DNA of 64,000 nucleotides, from assembly GCF_003325755.1 (NCBI RefSeq), contig NZ_QORI02000020.1, forward strand, positions 1 to 64,000. Direction: 5' to 3'. Under the pieces are notes generated by a model. It had not been told where the DNA came from. It made no database searches and saw only the letters and a list, made by a program, of their open reading frames with translations. Each line of letters opens with the position of its first letter. The first letter of the stretch is position 1. This document shows, one piece after another, positions 8,663 to 17,524 of this stretch. The position numbers and the translations under genes are program-made. The DNA is from Pseudomonas sp. SST3 (GTDB lineage Bacteria; Pseudomonadota; Gammaproteobacteria; Pseudomonadales; Pseudomonadaceae).

Positions 8663-9013
8663 TCACTCGTCGCGGATACACCTCAGCAACGCATTCAACG
8701 TCGAGTCACCGTACTCGCCACTCATCGTGAGCGCGCGGCGTCCCTCCGGCGCGATGACGGTGATGGGAGTGCTGTCCAGGCCGGGGGATGCCTCGGTCGC
8801 CCCCGGATGCAGTTGGCACGCTACCTTGAAGCGCTCGTGATTGGTGATCATCACCTGCACCCGCCCGGATTCGATGCCCGCTTGCGTGTCGGTGTTCAGC
8901 TCACTGACCTCCACATCGAGGTGGAGATCGTTCAGTTCACGTTCGAGCTCCAGCGGAGCGGCCGCGGTCAGGCCCGGCAGTATCAGCAATCCCAGCGTCA
9001 AAAAGATTTTCAT
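8663..9013 (-). CDS. Small exported protein of unknown function
   Basis: This 116-residue protein has an N-terminal signal peptide (MKIFLTLGLLILPGLTAAAP, likely cut after AAA) and then an acidic mature part with two cysteines (VACQLHPG and LLRCIRDE) that could form a disulfide in the periplasm. The start at 9013 is chosen because GGAGG lies five bases upstream; a longer frame to 9097 lacks such a site. I do not recognise a catalytic motif. It lies downstream of mucD on the same strand but beyond a strong terminator, so it is probably transcribed on its own. Confidence 0.7.
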   Translation of the reverse strand: MKIFLTLGLLILPGLTAAAPLELERELNDLHLDVEVSELNTDTQAGIESGRVQVMITNHERFKVACQLHPGATEASPGLDSTPITVIAPEGRRALTMSGEYGDSTLNALLRCIRDE

Positions 9014-9108
9014 CGAAGCCTCCAGATACATGTTCACCCCATATGGAGCCGCTGCCCGCCAGTCGAGTTCGCGCAGGCGCACGCAGCTTGCACCCAACGT
9101 CGCCGGAC

Positions 9109-9136
9109 GAAAAAAGGCCCGCTCTAAGCGGGCCTT
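9109..9136 (-). terminator. Rho-independent terminator of mucD
   Basis: On the minus strand the stem AAGGCCCGC / GCGGGCCTT (9128-9136 with 9114-9122) has a 5-base loop and is followed by a run of six T (TTTTTTCG). It lies 18 bases after the mucD stop. Confidence 0.9.
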
Positions 9137-9154
9137 CTCCGATCGTGCCAGGGA

Positions 9155-10561
9155 TTACTTCGGCAGCTTGAACGTGATGAAGCTCGCCCGCCCTTCACGT
9201 AGCACACGCATCGACACGGAGCGGTTGTTCGGCAAGGCTTTGACCACCTGACTGAAGGTCTCCACCGAATCAATGGCTTGATTATTGAGATGGGTAATGA
9301 CGTCACCCGGGCGCAAGCCGATCATCGCCGCGGGCCCCTGGCTGATTTCCCTGATGACCACGCCGCCGCCGATTTCGAGCGCCTGGCGTTGTGCCTCGCT
9401 CAGCTCGGCCACGGCGACGCCCAGTCGATTGTCGCTATGCGTGCTGCCACCTGCACCACCGCCAGAAGCCAGGAGATCACCGTCCTCGGGCAGCGCGCCG
9501 ATATCGATGCTCAGCGTCTTGCGGTCGCCGTCACGAACTACCTCAAGCTTGGCAGTGCTGCCCGGCTTCATCGCGCCAACCAGATGGGGCAGATCACCCG
9601 ACATATCGATGGATTTGTCATTCAGGCTCAGAATCACATCACCGACCTTCAGGCCGCCCTTGGCTGCTGGCCCTCCGTCCATTACCTGCGCAACGAGCGC
9701 ACCGGCAGGACGTTCGAGACCGAACGACTCGGCAAGGTCCTTGTTCACTTCCTGAATGACCACCCCGAGCCAGCCGCGGCTTACCTTCCCGTCCTCACGC
9801 AGTTGATTGGCGACATCCATCGCGACGTCGATCGGAATGGCGAACGACAAGCCCATGAAGCCGCCTGATCGAGTGAAAATTTGCGAGTTGATGCCGACCA
9901 CCTCACCTTCCAGATTGAACAGCGGGCCACCGGAGTTGCCCGGATTGATCGCTACATCGGTCTGAATGAAGGGCACATAGCTTTCGTTCGGCAGGCTGCG
10001 ACCGGTCGCGCTGACCACACCCGCCGTCACCGTGTGGTCGAAGCCGAACGGTGAGCCGATGGCGACGACCCACTCGCCCGCCTTTAGCTCCTCGGAGTTG
10101 CCGATCTTCACGATTGGCAGATCATCACCATCGATCTTGAGTAGAGCGACGTCACTGCGTGGGTCGGCGCCCACCAGCTTGGCTTGCAGTTCGCTGCGGT
10201 CCGGCAGACGCACCATGATTTCATCGGCATCGGCGACTACGTGGTTGTTGGTCAGGATGTAGCCATCCTCCGAAATGATGAAACCGGAACCCAGCGATTG
10301 AGCCTCGCGACGACGGTCAGGCTGCTGCGGCAGCCCACGCTCGAAGAACTCCCGGAACATCGGCGGTATACCTTCGAGGTCAGGCATTTGCGCTGGCCCA
10401 CCGCGGACGGGTTTACTCTGCTTGGTGCTGATATTGACCACCGCCGGCGAGGCATCCTCGACCAGCGGTGTGAAATCCGGAAGTTCTGCCTGAGCGACGA
10501 CCGCCTGCCCGAACAACGCGACGCCTGCCACGACAGCAAGGAAATTCTTATGAAGGATCAT
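9155..10561 (-). CDS. mucD: Periplasmic DegP-type serine protease MucD
   Basis: This 468-residue HtrA-family protease and chaperone degrades misfolded envelope proteins; in Pseudomonas it also restrains the AlgU envelope-stress response. A signal peptide (residues 1-25, ending VVAQA) is followed by the trypsin-like domain with catalytic His107 (NNHVV), Asp137 (PRSDVALLK) and Ser210 ([10 protein letters not shown]). Two PDZ domains follow, at about 270-360 and 380-465. The sequence closely resembles P. aeruginosa MucD, including LPDFTPLVE and [23 protein letters not shown] 10561 is used because the signal peptide begins there; the frame extends upstream without a start of that quality. It is not next to algU-mucABC, unlike in P. 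aeruginosa, so its regulation may differ. Confidence 0.93.
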   Translation of the reverse strand: MILHKNFLAVVAGVALFGQAVVAQAELPDFTPLVEDASPAVVNISTKQSKPVRGGPAQMPDLEGIPPMFREFFERGLPQQPDRRREAQSLGSGFIISEDGYILTNNHVVADADEIMVRLPDRSELQAKLVGADPRSDVALLKIDGDDLPIVKIGNSEELKAGEWVVAIGSPFGFDHTVTAGVVSATGRSLPNESYVPFIQTDVAINPGNSGGPLFNLEGEVVGINSQIFTRSGGFMGLSFAIPIDVAMDVANQLREDGKVSRGWLGVVIQEVNKDLAESFGLERPAGALVAQVMDGGPAAKGGLKVGDVILSLNDKSIDMSGDLPHLVGAMKPGSTAKLEVVRDGDRKTLSIDIGALPEDGDLLASGGGAGGSTHSDNRLGVAVAELSEAQRQALEIGGGVVIREISQGPAAMIGLRPGDVITHLNNQAIDSVETFSQVVKALPNNRSVSMRVLREGRASFITFKLPK

Positions 10562-10837
10562 GGTGACTGGTCTCCCCACGAAATATTTAAGACCGACCCA
10601 CTCTGGCGGGATGCGAAAGTCTAGGTCAAAAAAGCAGCGGGCCGCCGCGTTTGCACGGCCGTTTGACGATACGACAGCCCGCCGCGGCAAGCCCACCCAA
10701 TGGAGCCGGCTGTTCCGTCAGCCTGAACCGGACTTTACTCCCATGATGGTCAGCTTCGTGTGAAGCGGACGTAAAGGGAAAGTAAGTTTTGTCTCGCGTT
10801 GTCAGCCGCTCCATCGGGCTTACAGTGGCTAGCGCAC

Positions 10838-12091
10838 TTATCCCGCAAAGCCTGCATCTATCGCAGCTCGCCGCACGCGCTGATGGTCTTCGGGCAGCGT
10901 CAACGCTGTTTCAGCTCGTTTGAGCGCCAGCTCGGCCTGTCGGCGCGCGGCAACCGAGATCGATGCGTCGCCAAGCCGTGCCAGCGAAGCCAGCGCCTGC
11001 TGCAGCCCCATACCCACTTCCACCACTGCCGCGCCGTCGCGGGCAATAGGCGTGAAGAAGTCATTCAGCATGTCCGCCACGCTGAGCCCTGGTGCGAATA
11101 CCCGATCGAACTCAGGCTCTTCAGGCGGTGAAGGTCGGGACAGGTGCGACAGCACGCGTACACCGCGACCGATGACATCGATGGCTGTGCCCTGGTCGTT
11201 GATCGCCGGTGACAATGCCCGGGATGCGATTTCAGCCATTACGGTTATGCCGAAGCGCGGGTCACGGTCGAAGGTTCGCTGCGCGCCGATGACAAAAGCA
11301 TCGCGCAGCGTGTCGTCACACTGCTCATCGATGCCTATCGACCAGGCGATCGGCTGGGTCGGTTCCACAAAAATGCCAGGCAGTACGCAGATGTAGATCG
11401 AATGCTGCTCCGACTGGGTCAGCCCGCCCAGCGCAGGCATGTCGATGTGTTGCACGAAGCCAACCTTGTCGGCATATAGCGCACGCGCACCCGGCAGCGC
11501 TCGAGGGTCTACTTCAAGCGGACAGCCGCCAAGATAGGGCTGCTTCATTCGTTGGCACAGCGCTCGGGTAGCGGCGCGCTCGACCCTCGCCGTGGTTTCC
11601 GCGACCCTGCCCAGCCCTGACAGCTGGTCGATCCAACGCAAGAGGGCATAAACCACCAGGATGACCACGGCGATGGTCGCCGCAAACAATACGACGCGAC
11701 CTTCCGCACCATAAAGCCCCGTGCTCAACGCGATGATGCCGACCAGGCTGAAAATGAACGAACCGATAAAGGTCGACAACGTATTCTGCGTCGTGGGGTC
11801 TTCCACCAATAGCGAAATGGCACGCGGGGTTACGTTACTGGTCGCTGAACCATAGGCCGCGACCATGATGCTCAACGAAAACGTCGTCACCGCGAGCATG
11901 CTCGAGGCCAGCACGCCAAGGATGTTGTCGACCGCATCCGAACCGATCTTGGTCGGAACGTCGTCAGGGATATAGGGCGCTACCGCCAAAGCCAGCAGCG
12001 CGGTCGCGACGCCCAGAACCGAAAACAGGCTGGCCCTGAACCAGGGCCGCTTGCTGATGCGGATGAGAAACCACTTCCAACGTTCGACCAT
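10838..12091 (-). CDS. DUF2254 membrane protein
   Basis: This 417-residue inner-membrane protein belongs to the DUF2254 family, whose function is not established. Four membrane segments lie in the first 155 residues (about 18-42, 60-85, 105-128 and 132-152). The family motif TTFSLSIMVAAYGSATSNVTPR falls between the second and third. The rest is predicted cytoplasmic and includes AEIASRALSPAINDQGTAID, another conserved stretch. The start at 12091 gives MVERWKWFLIR before the first membrane segment. It is flanked by unrelated genes and no operon partner is evident. Confidence 0.85.
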   Translation of the reverse strand: MVERWKWFLIRISKRPWFRASLFSVLGVATALLALAVAPYIPDDVPTKIGSDAVDNILGVLASSMLAVTTFSLSIMVAAYGSATSNVTPRAISLLVEDPTTQNTLSTFIGSFIFSLVGIIALSTGLYGAEGRVVLFAATIAVVILVVYALLRWIDQLSGLGRVAETTARVERAATRALCQRMKQPYLGGCPLEVDPRALPGARALYADKVGFVQHIDMPALGGLTQSEQHSIYICVLPGIFVEPTQPIAWSIGIDEQCDDTLRDAFVIGAQRTFDRDPRFGITVMAEIASRALSPAINDQGTAIDVIGRGVRVLSHLSRPSPPEEPEFDRVFAPGLSVADMLNDFFTPIARDGAAVVEVGMGLQQALASLARLGDASISVAARRQAELALKRAETALTLPEDHQRVRRAAIDAGFAG

Positions 12092-12192
12092 CTGTTATCC
12101 GCCATCTGTCCGTTTCATTACAGACAAGGCCAGGCCAGGACCGTTGCGCAAGGCGAGCAGTTTGTTGCCTTCCCAGTCGGAAGGCCGATCGT

Positions 12193-12864
12193 TCAGCCTT
12201 CCAGAAAGCGCGCAACCATAGCCGGCAGGTCGCGCATGTCATCGATCACTGCCGAAACGCCCAGTTCACGCAACGCCTGATCGTGGCCGGCCGGAATATG
12301 GCTGGCGCCGGTGAAGCCGATCACCTGCATCCCGGCGGTGCGCGCGGCCAGTACGCCGGTCGGGCTATCTTCCACCACCAGACAATGCCCGGGCGCCACA
12401 CCCATGCGTTCGGCAGCCAACAAATAAACATCCGGAGCCGGTTTGGGAGAAGGCACCATGTCAGCACAGAAGATGTTGCCCGCGACCCGCTCGGTCAGAC
12501 CCGCGCGGCGTAGCGATGATTCGACATTGTGCAGACGGCTGTTGGACGCTACCGCCAGAGGCAGATCGATGGCATACAGCGCCTCCCGTACGCCTGGGAT
12601 CGCCTGGACCTCCTCGGCAACCACTTTTTCGCTTTGCCGACGCAGGTCTGCATCGAAAGTCGATGGCATCGTCAGGTCGAAGCGTTTTTCGATGAGGTCG
12701 ATGATGCTCGGCACCGTCAGGCCGAAGGTACCCTCCAATGCGCTACTTAATCGGTCGGCTGGCACATACAGGCTCAGCGCCTCGAACAGCACACGGTGGC
12801 TGATGATTTCGCTGTCGACGATAACGCCATCGCAATCGCTGATCAGCAGGTCGATAGTGGCCAT
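12193..12864 (-). CDS. HAD-superfamily sugar-phosphate phosphatase
   Basis: This 223-residue HAD hydrolase of the beta-phosphoglucomutase/phosphoglycolate phosphatase branch probably hydrolyses a small phosphorylated metabolite. Motif I is ISDCDGVIVDSE (nucleophile Asp and acid/base Asp in DCD), motif II is LAVASNS, motif III includes the lysine of PSPKPAPDVYL, and motif IV is VVEDSPTG. The cap inserted after motif I is of the helical C1 type. Its length and the motif I form resemble E. coli YieH (6-phosphogluconate phosphatase), but substrate cannot be read from sequence. ATG 12864 is preceded by AGGAGAT; a longer frame to 12939 is not needed. Confidence 0.85.
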   Translation of the reverse strand: MATIDLLISDCDGVIVDSEIISHRVLFEALSLYVPADRLSSALEGTFGLTVPSIIDLIEKRFDLTMPSTFDADLRRQSEKVVAEEVQAIPGVREALYAIDLPLAVASNSRLHNVESSLRRAGLTERVAGNIFCADMVPSPKPAPDVYLLAAERMGVAPGHCLVVEDSPTGVLAARTAGMQVIGFTGASHIPAGHDQALRELGVSAVIDDMRDLPAMVARFLEG

Positions 12865-12987
12865 CGGATCTCCTGGTGGTGAATGCGCGGCAATGGCGCG
12901 ACGCCTCCAGAAGCGGAGACAGGCCTTGGACTGCAACAAGCCCGTCGAGTTTTACCGCCTCTTTGGTGACCCAATCATTAGGGCGGC

Positions 12988-13461
12988 TCAGCGAATCCCC
13001 AGCAGCCGATCAACTGACCACCAACCCGCGCCGCGGCCGATCACGATCAACATCAAGCCGATCCAGGTCAGATGGGTGGGCCAGGCATCCGGATAGACGA
13101 ATATCTGGATCACCAGTGTCATCCCCAGCAGTGCCAGTGCCGACAGTCGCGCCAGCAGGCCCAACACCAACAATAGCGGAAACAGGTGCTCGGCATAGGT
13201 AGCAAGATGCGCCGCCAGTTGAGGTGACAGCAGCGGCACGGCGTATTCGGTCTCGAACAGGCCGTACGTGCCTGGCTTGATCGTGAGCACACCGCTGACT
13301 TTGGTCCGACCGGAATTGAAGAACACTGCTGCGATCGCCAGGCGCGCCACCAGGCTCAGCGCAGAATCACCGATAACGGCCTGCAGCCAGCCGGCGACTC
13401 GGTTCCAGTGTTGCAACAGCCGCGATCCCGGGCTGGCTGAAGTTTTGCGTAGCGCATCCAT
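12988..13461 (-). CDS. DoxX-family membrane protein of the bufferin operon
   Basis: This 157-residue inner-membrane protein of the DoxX family has four predicted membrane segments, including [19 protein letters not shown] and [20 protein letters not shown]. It is the last gene of the bufA-hvfB-hvfC cluster, where DoxX-type proteins often appear; their role there is not firmly known. The start at 13461 follows the hvfC stop by one base (TGA-T-ATG) with GGAGA upstream inside hvfC, so translation is probably coupled. A frame extension to 13476 would overlap hvfC. Confidence 0.85.
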   Translation of the reverse strand: MDALRKTSASPGSRLLQHWNRVAGWLQAVIGDSALSLVARLAIAAVFFNSGRTKVSGVLTIKPGTYGLFETEYAVPLLSPQLAAHLATYAEHLFPLLLVLGLLARLSALALLGMTLVIQIFVYPDAWPTHLTWIGLMLIVIGRGAGWWSVDRLLGIR

Positions 13462-13462
13462 A

Positions 13463-14254
13463 TCAGCGGTCTCCATTGCTCATCGGGTCGCCGTACTCAG
13501 CGACAAATACGCCGGCCGCGAACAGGCGTGCCAGCAGGTCGGTGAAGTCCAGTTCGGGCTGGGCCCGCAGAGCCAACGTCGAGGCTTCATCCAGCGTATG
13601 CCCCGCTGCGCAGGCGTCGAGAAAGGTGCGGCCGCCAACGCTCAGCGTCTGCCAGCCAACGCATCCATCCAGACGGCACACCAGCGCCCCTTCGCCCTGC
13701 CAGACGAGTGGCTGAGGCAAATCAGTCCGTTCACGGTTGCAGCTCCAGATGGTGAATACAGGCAGTGGAAACCACTGCCAGCGCACTGCCGCGCAAGGCC
13801 GCAGGCGCATTCCAGCCAGCCCGCCAGGTGCCTGCGAGGCAAGCGCATTCAGTGTGAGACGCGGTTGTTCGGCGGCACAGAACACTTCGATCCAGAGACG
13901 GTCGAGCCGAGCCACATCGGCGAGATAGGGCAACTCGCGCGCCGGCTCGAAGGTGTGCAGGAAGTCAGCGAAATCGACGCCATATTCGATCAGTTGCGCC
14001 AGTACCGGGGGCGATCTACGGACATAGTGTGCGGCGGTCGCGGCGAACCACTGGGGGCCCACCAGTCGCTCGACAGTGGGAAAGTTGGCTCGCAGCGCGT
14101 CCACACAGCCTTTCATTACCGTATTGCGGTACACCGCGAAGCCTGGCTGCTTGGTCAACGCGCGCATCCATTCCGCGTCTTCGGAGCCCTCGGGCTCGAC
14201 ACCCTGCAAGGCCTCGACGAACGCGTCTTGAAATCTTCCAAGCGATACGCTCAT
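13463..14254 (-). CDS. hvfC: HvfC-type partner protein (DUF2063) for RiPP modification
   Basis: This 263-residue protein belongs to the DUF2063/HvfC family, which pairs with DUF692 iron enzymes and is thought to present the precursor peptide to the enzyme. The N-terminal half has family features: [32 protein letters not shown] and [17 protein letters not shown]. The C-terminal third is a less conserved all-helical/winged region. The start overlaps the hvfB stop by four bases (ATGA), and doxX begins one base after its stop. This tight spacing supports one operon transcribed from the sigma-F-type promoter at 15447-15473. Confidence 0.88.
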   Translation of the reverse strand: MSVSLGRFQDAFVEALQGVEPEGSEDAEWMRALTKQPGFAVYRNTVMKGCVDALRANFPTVERLVGPQWFAATAAHYVRRSPPVLAQLIEYGVDFADFLHTFEPARELPYLADVARLDRLWIEVFCAAEQPRLTLNALASQAPGGLAGMRLRPCAAVRWQWFPLPVFTIWSCNRERTDLPQPLVWQGEGALVCRLDGCVGWQTLSVGGRTFLDACAAGHTLDEASTLALRAQPELDFTDLLARLFAAGVFVAEYGDPMSNGDR

Positions 14255-15093
14255 CCCACCCTCCTCTGCCGATCGAGCAACCGCTGTGCACAGTCGCGCT
14301 CGTCCAGCAACTCTGCGAACGACGGCAACTGGTCGTCACGTTCGATCAAGGTGGGCCTCGCACCAATTCGCTCGATCAGACGCTGGTACAACGCCCATAC
14401 CGCAGCGGTGATGGGTGCATCGTGGGAATCGATCAACAGACCGGAATCTCCCTGCCAATCCTGGCTGTGCCCGGCCAGGTGCACCTCGATGACGGCCTGA
14501 GCGGGGAACTGATCGACATAAGTAAGCGCGTCGAAATCGAGGTTATGTGCACTGACGAATACGTTGTTGATGTCCAACAGCAAGCCGCAGCCACTGCGCC
14601 GGACCAGCTCGGTAAGAAAGTCGATTTCGTCCCACTCGTGCCCCTCGATACGCAGGTAATGGCTGGGGTTCTCCACAGCGATCTGCCGCCCGAGCAGGTC
14701 TTGGGTGCGCTGAACGTTGTCGACGATCCGCGTCAGCGCGGCATCGGTGCGTGGAAATGGCAACAGATCGGGATGGTACTGCCCTCGCCAGGCGGACCAA
14801 GCGAGGTGTTCTGAAATCAAGGCTGGCCGAACCCGCTCAGCCAGCGTTTTGAGTCGCTGCAGATGTGCCTTGTCCGGTGGGCAGTCGGCTGCCAGCGACA
14901 GCGACACGCCGTGCAGCGAAAGCGAATGGCGTTCTCCGACTGCCTCCAGCCAGGCAAGACGGGCGCCGCCGTCAGCCATGTAGTTCTCCGGGTGCACCTC
15001 GAACCAGACTCCGCAGGCGCCACATTCCTGTGCCGCCTCGTAGTACTCAGGCTTAAGGCTGAGACCAGCCCCCAGGTGAGCTGACATGACCAT
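14251..15093 (-). CDS. hvfB: HvfB/DUF692 multinuclear iron oxidase for peptide modification
   Basis: This 280-residue TIM-barrel enzyme of the DUF692 (MNIO, MbnB-like) family uses two or three non-haem irons to convert cysteines of a precursor peptide into oxidised heterocycles. Likely metal-ligand stretches are WFEVHPENYM, LSLHGVSLSL, ISEHLAWS, AVENPSHYL, LLLDINNVFVSAHN and IEVHLAGHS, all conserved in the family. The start at 15093 has GAGGA eight bases upstream; a second ATG lies six bases later. It sits 15 bases after bufA, its presumed substrate, and overlaps hvfC. Related operons make copper-binding bufferins. Confidence 0.9.
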   Translation of the reverse strand: MVMSAHLGAGLSLKPEYYEAAQECGACGVWFEVHPENYMADGGARLAWLEAVGERHSLSLHGVSLSLAADCPPDKAHLQRLKTLAERVRPALISEHLAWSAWRGQYHPDLLPFPRTDAALTRIVDNVQRTQDLLGRQIAVENPSHYLRIEGHEWDEIDFLTELVRRSGCGLLLDINNVFVSAHNLDFDALTYVDQFPAQAVIEVHLAGHSQDWQGDSGLLIDSHDAPITAAVWALYQRLIERIGARPTLIERDDQLPSFAELLDERDCAQRLLDRQRRVG

Positions 15094-15108
15094 CGGCAGC
15101 GTCCTCGA

Positions 15109-15381
15109 TCAGGCGTCGATCGGCGTCAGCGAGCCAGTGCCATTAGGCGTCTCGATCGAGGTGCAGGTGCCCTCTGGTACGTTCTTCCAGGCGTTGCCCT
15201 GATAGTCCGTCTTCGAGGTGCCAGCACAACTGGTGCCGGCGCCGGCTTTACAGTCGTTCTGGCCCGCAAGCGCGACGCCATAGCATTTTTCCATGGCGCC
15301 TTCGGTTTTTTCGGCAGCCGTGGCTCCGGCGGCAAGGGATGCAAGGGCAACAGCTGCGGCGGCAAGGGCGAGATTGTTCAT
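15109..15381 (-). CDS. bufA: Bufferin-type copper-binding precursor peptide (DUF2282, BufA1-like)
   Basis: This 90-residue exported protein is probably modified by HvfB/HvfC and used in the periplasm to sequester copper or other metals. A signal peptide covers residues 1-23 (ending GATAA). The mature part has four cysteines (33, 44, 52, 73), among them [18 protein letters not shown] and the family motif VPEGTC. These match DUF2282 proteins recently described as bufferins. ATG 15381 has GGAGA seven bases upstream; a longer frame reaching 15624 would run through the promoter and is rejected. Some 65 bases separate the start from the -10 element of a sigma-F-type promoter. It is the first gene of the operon. 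Confidence 0.9.
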   Translation of the reverse strand: MNNLALAAAAVALASLAAGATAAEKTEGAMEKCYGVALAGQNDCKAGAGTSCAGTSKTDYQGNAWKNVPEGTCTSIETPNGTGSLTPIDA

Positions 15382-15446
15382 ATTGGTAGTTCTCCATGCG
15401 ATTCGCGACATGCGGCCAACAGTTGTTGATGGCCACTCAATCGTTA

Positions 15447-15473
15447 GTTCGCGCGGCGACCGCTCGCGGTTAC
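15447..15473 (-). promoter_or_regulatory. SigF-type ECF promoter of the buf/hvf operon
   Basis: On the minus strand GTAACC (15473-15468) is followed after exactly 16 bases by CGAAC (15451-15447). This is the GTAACC-N16-CGAA pattern I recall for Caulobacter SigF. It lies about 65 bases before the bufA start and matches the motif on the other strand upstream of the sigma gene. Confidence 0.7.
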
Positions 15474-15587
15474 AGTGATGGAGATTTTCTTTGAGATATT
15501 TTTCGCCCGCTCTACCGTAGCGACGTGCGGCGGCCTGGCGGCTGGTAACACGCAATTGAATTGTCGCGGCGAAAACTCCTTCCCTCT

Positions 15588-15614
15588 GTAACCAGAGCGC
15601 TCGATGCAACGAAC
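15588..15614 (+). promoter_or_regulatory. Second SigF-type promoter motif, overlapping the sigma gene start
   Basis: GTAACC (15588-15593), 16 bases, then CGAAC (15610-15614), identical in layout to the divergent motif. It would let the sigma factor activate its own operon. However, the -10 element lies inside the first codons of the sigma gene as drawn, so a transcript from it would lack ATG 15604. Either the gene starts later at a non-standard codon or the motif serves only nrsF and downstream genes. Confidence 0.55.
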
Positions 15615-16170
15615 TACCAGTCATAAAGCGTTAAAAGAGCGCGAGGCCCGCCTGCAAGCACTTCTGCTGCAGGGACTAGAGGGCAACGAGGCGGCTTACC
15701 GGCAATTCCTCATGCTGCTCGGGGCGCATCTGCGCAGCTTTCTGCGGCGCCGGTTGCAAACAGCAGACGTCGAAGACCTGCTGCAGGAAACGTTGCTGGC
15801 GGTGCACAACGCGCGTCACACCTATCGCTCCGACCAACCGCTCACCGTCTGGGTACAGGCCATCGCGCGCTACAAGCTGATGGATTATTTCCGCGCCCAT
15901 GCACGGCGCGATGCGCTCAACAATCCGCTAGACGACGAAGCGATGCTGCTCGCCGGTGAAGACCACCTGGCCGACCAGGCACAGCGCGATCTGACCCTGC
16001 TGCTGGAGCAATTACCGGACAAGCAGCGTTTGCCGATACTTTACGTCAAGGTGCAGGGGCTCTCAGTGAGCGAGGCAGCCGCACTCACGGGGCTCTCCGT
16101 CTCCGCCGTGAAAGTTGGCGTGCATCGCGGCCTGAAGGCGCTGGCCGCCCTGATTAGAGGTGCCCGATGA
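15604..16170 (+). CDS. sigF: ECF sigma factor, SigF/ECF16-like
   Basis: This 188-residue extracytoplasmic-function sigma factor directs RNA polymerase to stress promoters and is held by the membrane protein encoded next. Region 2 covers about residues 25-95 ([20 protein letters not shown], then [20 protein letters not shown]). Region 4 covers about 125-185 ([20 protein letters not shown], then a helix-turn-helix in [15 protein letters not shown]). The downstream DUF1109 anti-sigma gene overlaps its end by four bases (ATGA). The start is uncertain. ATG 15604 has no clear ribosome site and lies within a sigma-F-type promoter motif, yet no other ATG, GTG or TTG occurs in frame before residue 37. 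By analogy with Caulobacter it should answer copper or other metal stress. Confidence 0.9.
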   Translation: MQRTTSHKALKEREARLQALLLQGLEGNEAAYRQFLMLLGAHLRSFLRRRLQTADVEDLLQETLLAVHNARHTYRSDQPLTVWVQAIARYKLMDYFRAHARRDALNNPLDDEAMLLAGEDHLADQAQRDLTLLLEQLPDKQRLPILYVKVQGLSVSEAAALTGLSVSAVKVGVHRGLKALAALIRGAR

Positions 16171-16808
16171 AAACCGATGACCTGATTTCAATGCTCGCCA
16201 GCAACGTCCCCCCCACGGGAAACCGAATCGTCGCCTGGCGCTTCAGCCTTGCGGTCGTGATTGGCCTGCTGCTCGCACTGCTGGGGCTGCTGACGTTCTT
16301 CGGCGTGCGTCCGGACCTCGCCGAAGTGGCGACCACGCCGTTGTTCTGGGGCAAGGTCGCGCTGCCGGCCACCCTGCTTGGCGGCTCCCTGATGATGAGC
16401 ACGCGCCTGGCTCGGCCCGGCGTGCGCGCCGGCGCCAGCTGGGCGGCAATCAGCTTGCCGGTGGGTGCCGTATGGCTGGCGGCAGCGGGACTGCTGCTCA
16501 GCGCATCCGCCGAGCGCCGCTGGGTACTGGTGTTTGGCGAGACCTGGCAGGTCTGCCCGCTCAACATTGCCGTGCTTTCGGTACCTGCGTTCGTCACGGT
16601 GTTTTGGGCCATGCGCGGACTGGCACCCACCCGGCTGCGTCTGGCAGGGGCCGCGGGCGGCCTGCTGGCCGGCTCGATGGCGACACTCGCTTACAGCCTG
16701 CACTGCCCGGAGATGAGCGTTGCCTTCTGGGCGGTCTGGTATGTGCTGGGCATGGCGGTCCCCACCGCACTCGGCGCCTCGCTGGGGCCGCGTCTGCTGC
16801 GCTGGTAA
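16167..16808 (+). CDS. nrsF: NrsF-like membrane anti-sigma factor (DUF1109)
   Basis: This 213-residue inner-membrane protein has six predicted membrane helices and belongs to the DUF1109/NrsF family, which holds a partner ECF sigma factor at the membrane until metal stress is sensed. Two cysteines (Cys130 in TWQVCPLNIAVLSVPAF and Cys180 in YSLHCPEMSV) stand where, as I recall, Caulobacter NrsF has its two sensing cysteines. The N-terminal cytoplasmic tail ([16 protein letters not shown]) is the likely sigma contact. It overlaps the sigma gene by four bases, so the two are translated together. Together with the divergent buf/hvf genes this forms a complete sense-and-respond unit. Confidence 0.9.
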   Translation: MKTDDLISMLASNVPPTGNRIVAWRFSLAVVIGLLLALLGLLTFFGVRPDLAEVATTPLFWGKVALPATLLGGSLMMSTRLARPGVRAGASWAAISLPVGAVWLAAAGLLLSASAERRWVLVFGETWQVCPLNIAVLSVPAFVTVFWAMRGLAPTRLRLAGAAGGLLAGSMATLAYSLHCPEMSVAFWAVWYVLGMAVPTALGASLGPRLLRW

Positions 16809-16894
16809 AACCCCGAGCGCGCATTTCGTTCAATACCAGCGCCATCTCGGCTCCTATCTTCGCGCAGTAATCCTGCGCGAAACGAGGAGTTTCG

Positions 16895-17479
16895 ATGACC
16901 TTGCTTCTCTCAATGGCCGCCTTTGCGCTGGCCTCTTCCATCTCGCCCGGCCCAGTCAACATCGTTGCGCTCACTGCCGGCGCTCAGTTCGGCCTGCGTG
17001 CCGCCATGCGCCACGTCAGCGGGGCCACCATCGGTTTTACCGTGCTGCTGTTGCTGATCGGTCTGGGGCTAAGCGAGGTGCTGAGTCGCTGGCCCTGGTT
17101 GACTGAATCCATCCGTCTGGCCGGCGTCGCATTTCTGCTGTACATGGCTTATCGGCTGGCGAGCGATGATGGCCGGCTTAGCACCAGAGCAACGCTGCAA
17201 CCGACGATGCTCTACGGGGCGATGATGCAGTGGCTGAATCCGAAAGCCTGGCTCGCCTCGGTGGCCGGCATGGGGCTGTTCGCCACCGCCGGTGATGCGC
17301 CATCGGTATGGCGCTTCGCGGTGATCTATTTCGTGATCTGCTACGCCTCGCTGGCTTGCTGGGCCTATGCTGGCAGCTTCTTGCGGCATTATCTGGGTAA
17401 TGCGGCGCGGCTGCGATTGTTCAACCGGATCATGGCCGCGCTGCTGGTCGGCTGTGCAGCTTATCTGTTGCTGTCATAG
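16895..17479 (+). CDS. LysE/RhtB-family amino acid exporter
   Basis: This 194-residue inner-membrane protein has about six membrane helices and belongs to the LysE family, whose members export amino acids or related small molecules. The N-terminus has the family signature SSISPGPVNIVALTAG (compare PGP in LysE/RhtB), and AMMQWLNPKAWLASVAGMGL is the second conserved block. The start at 16895 has GAGGAG seven bases upstream. It lies 86 bases after nrsF on the same strand, so read-through is possible but not required. An AraC regulator ends 45 bases away, convergent. The cargo is unknown. Confidence 0.88.
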   Translation: MTLLLSMAAFALASSISPGPVNIVALTAGAQFGLRAAMRHVSGATIGFTVLLLLIGLGLSEVLSRWPWLTESIRLAGVAFLLYMAYRLASDDGRLSTRATLQPTMLYGAMMQWLNPKAWLASVAGMGLFATAGDAPSVWRFAVIYFVICYASLACWAYAGSFLRHYLGNAARLRLFNRIMAALLVGCAAYLLLS

Positions 17480-17524
17480 CAGCCCCGGACCCTACCGTCA
17501 TATCGAAAGACAGCGTCGCTCTCT

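Noticed and set aside
15541..15576. A third GTAAC...CGAA pair upstream of the sigma gene
   Set aside because: The spacing is 19 rather than 16 bases and the -35 is GTAACA, so it does not match the other two.
15382..15624. Upstream extension of bufA to 171 residues
   Set aside because: The extension is not a signal peptide, runs through the predicted promoter and has no ribosome site; ATG 15381 has all of these features.
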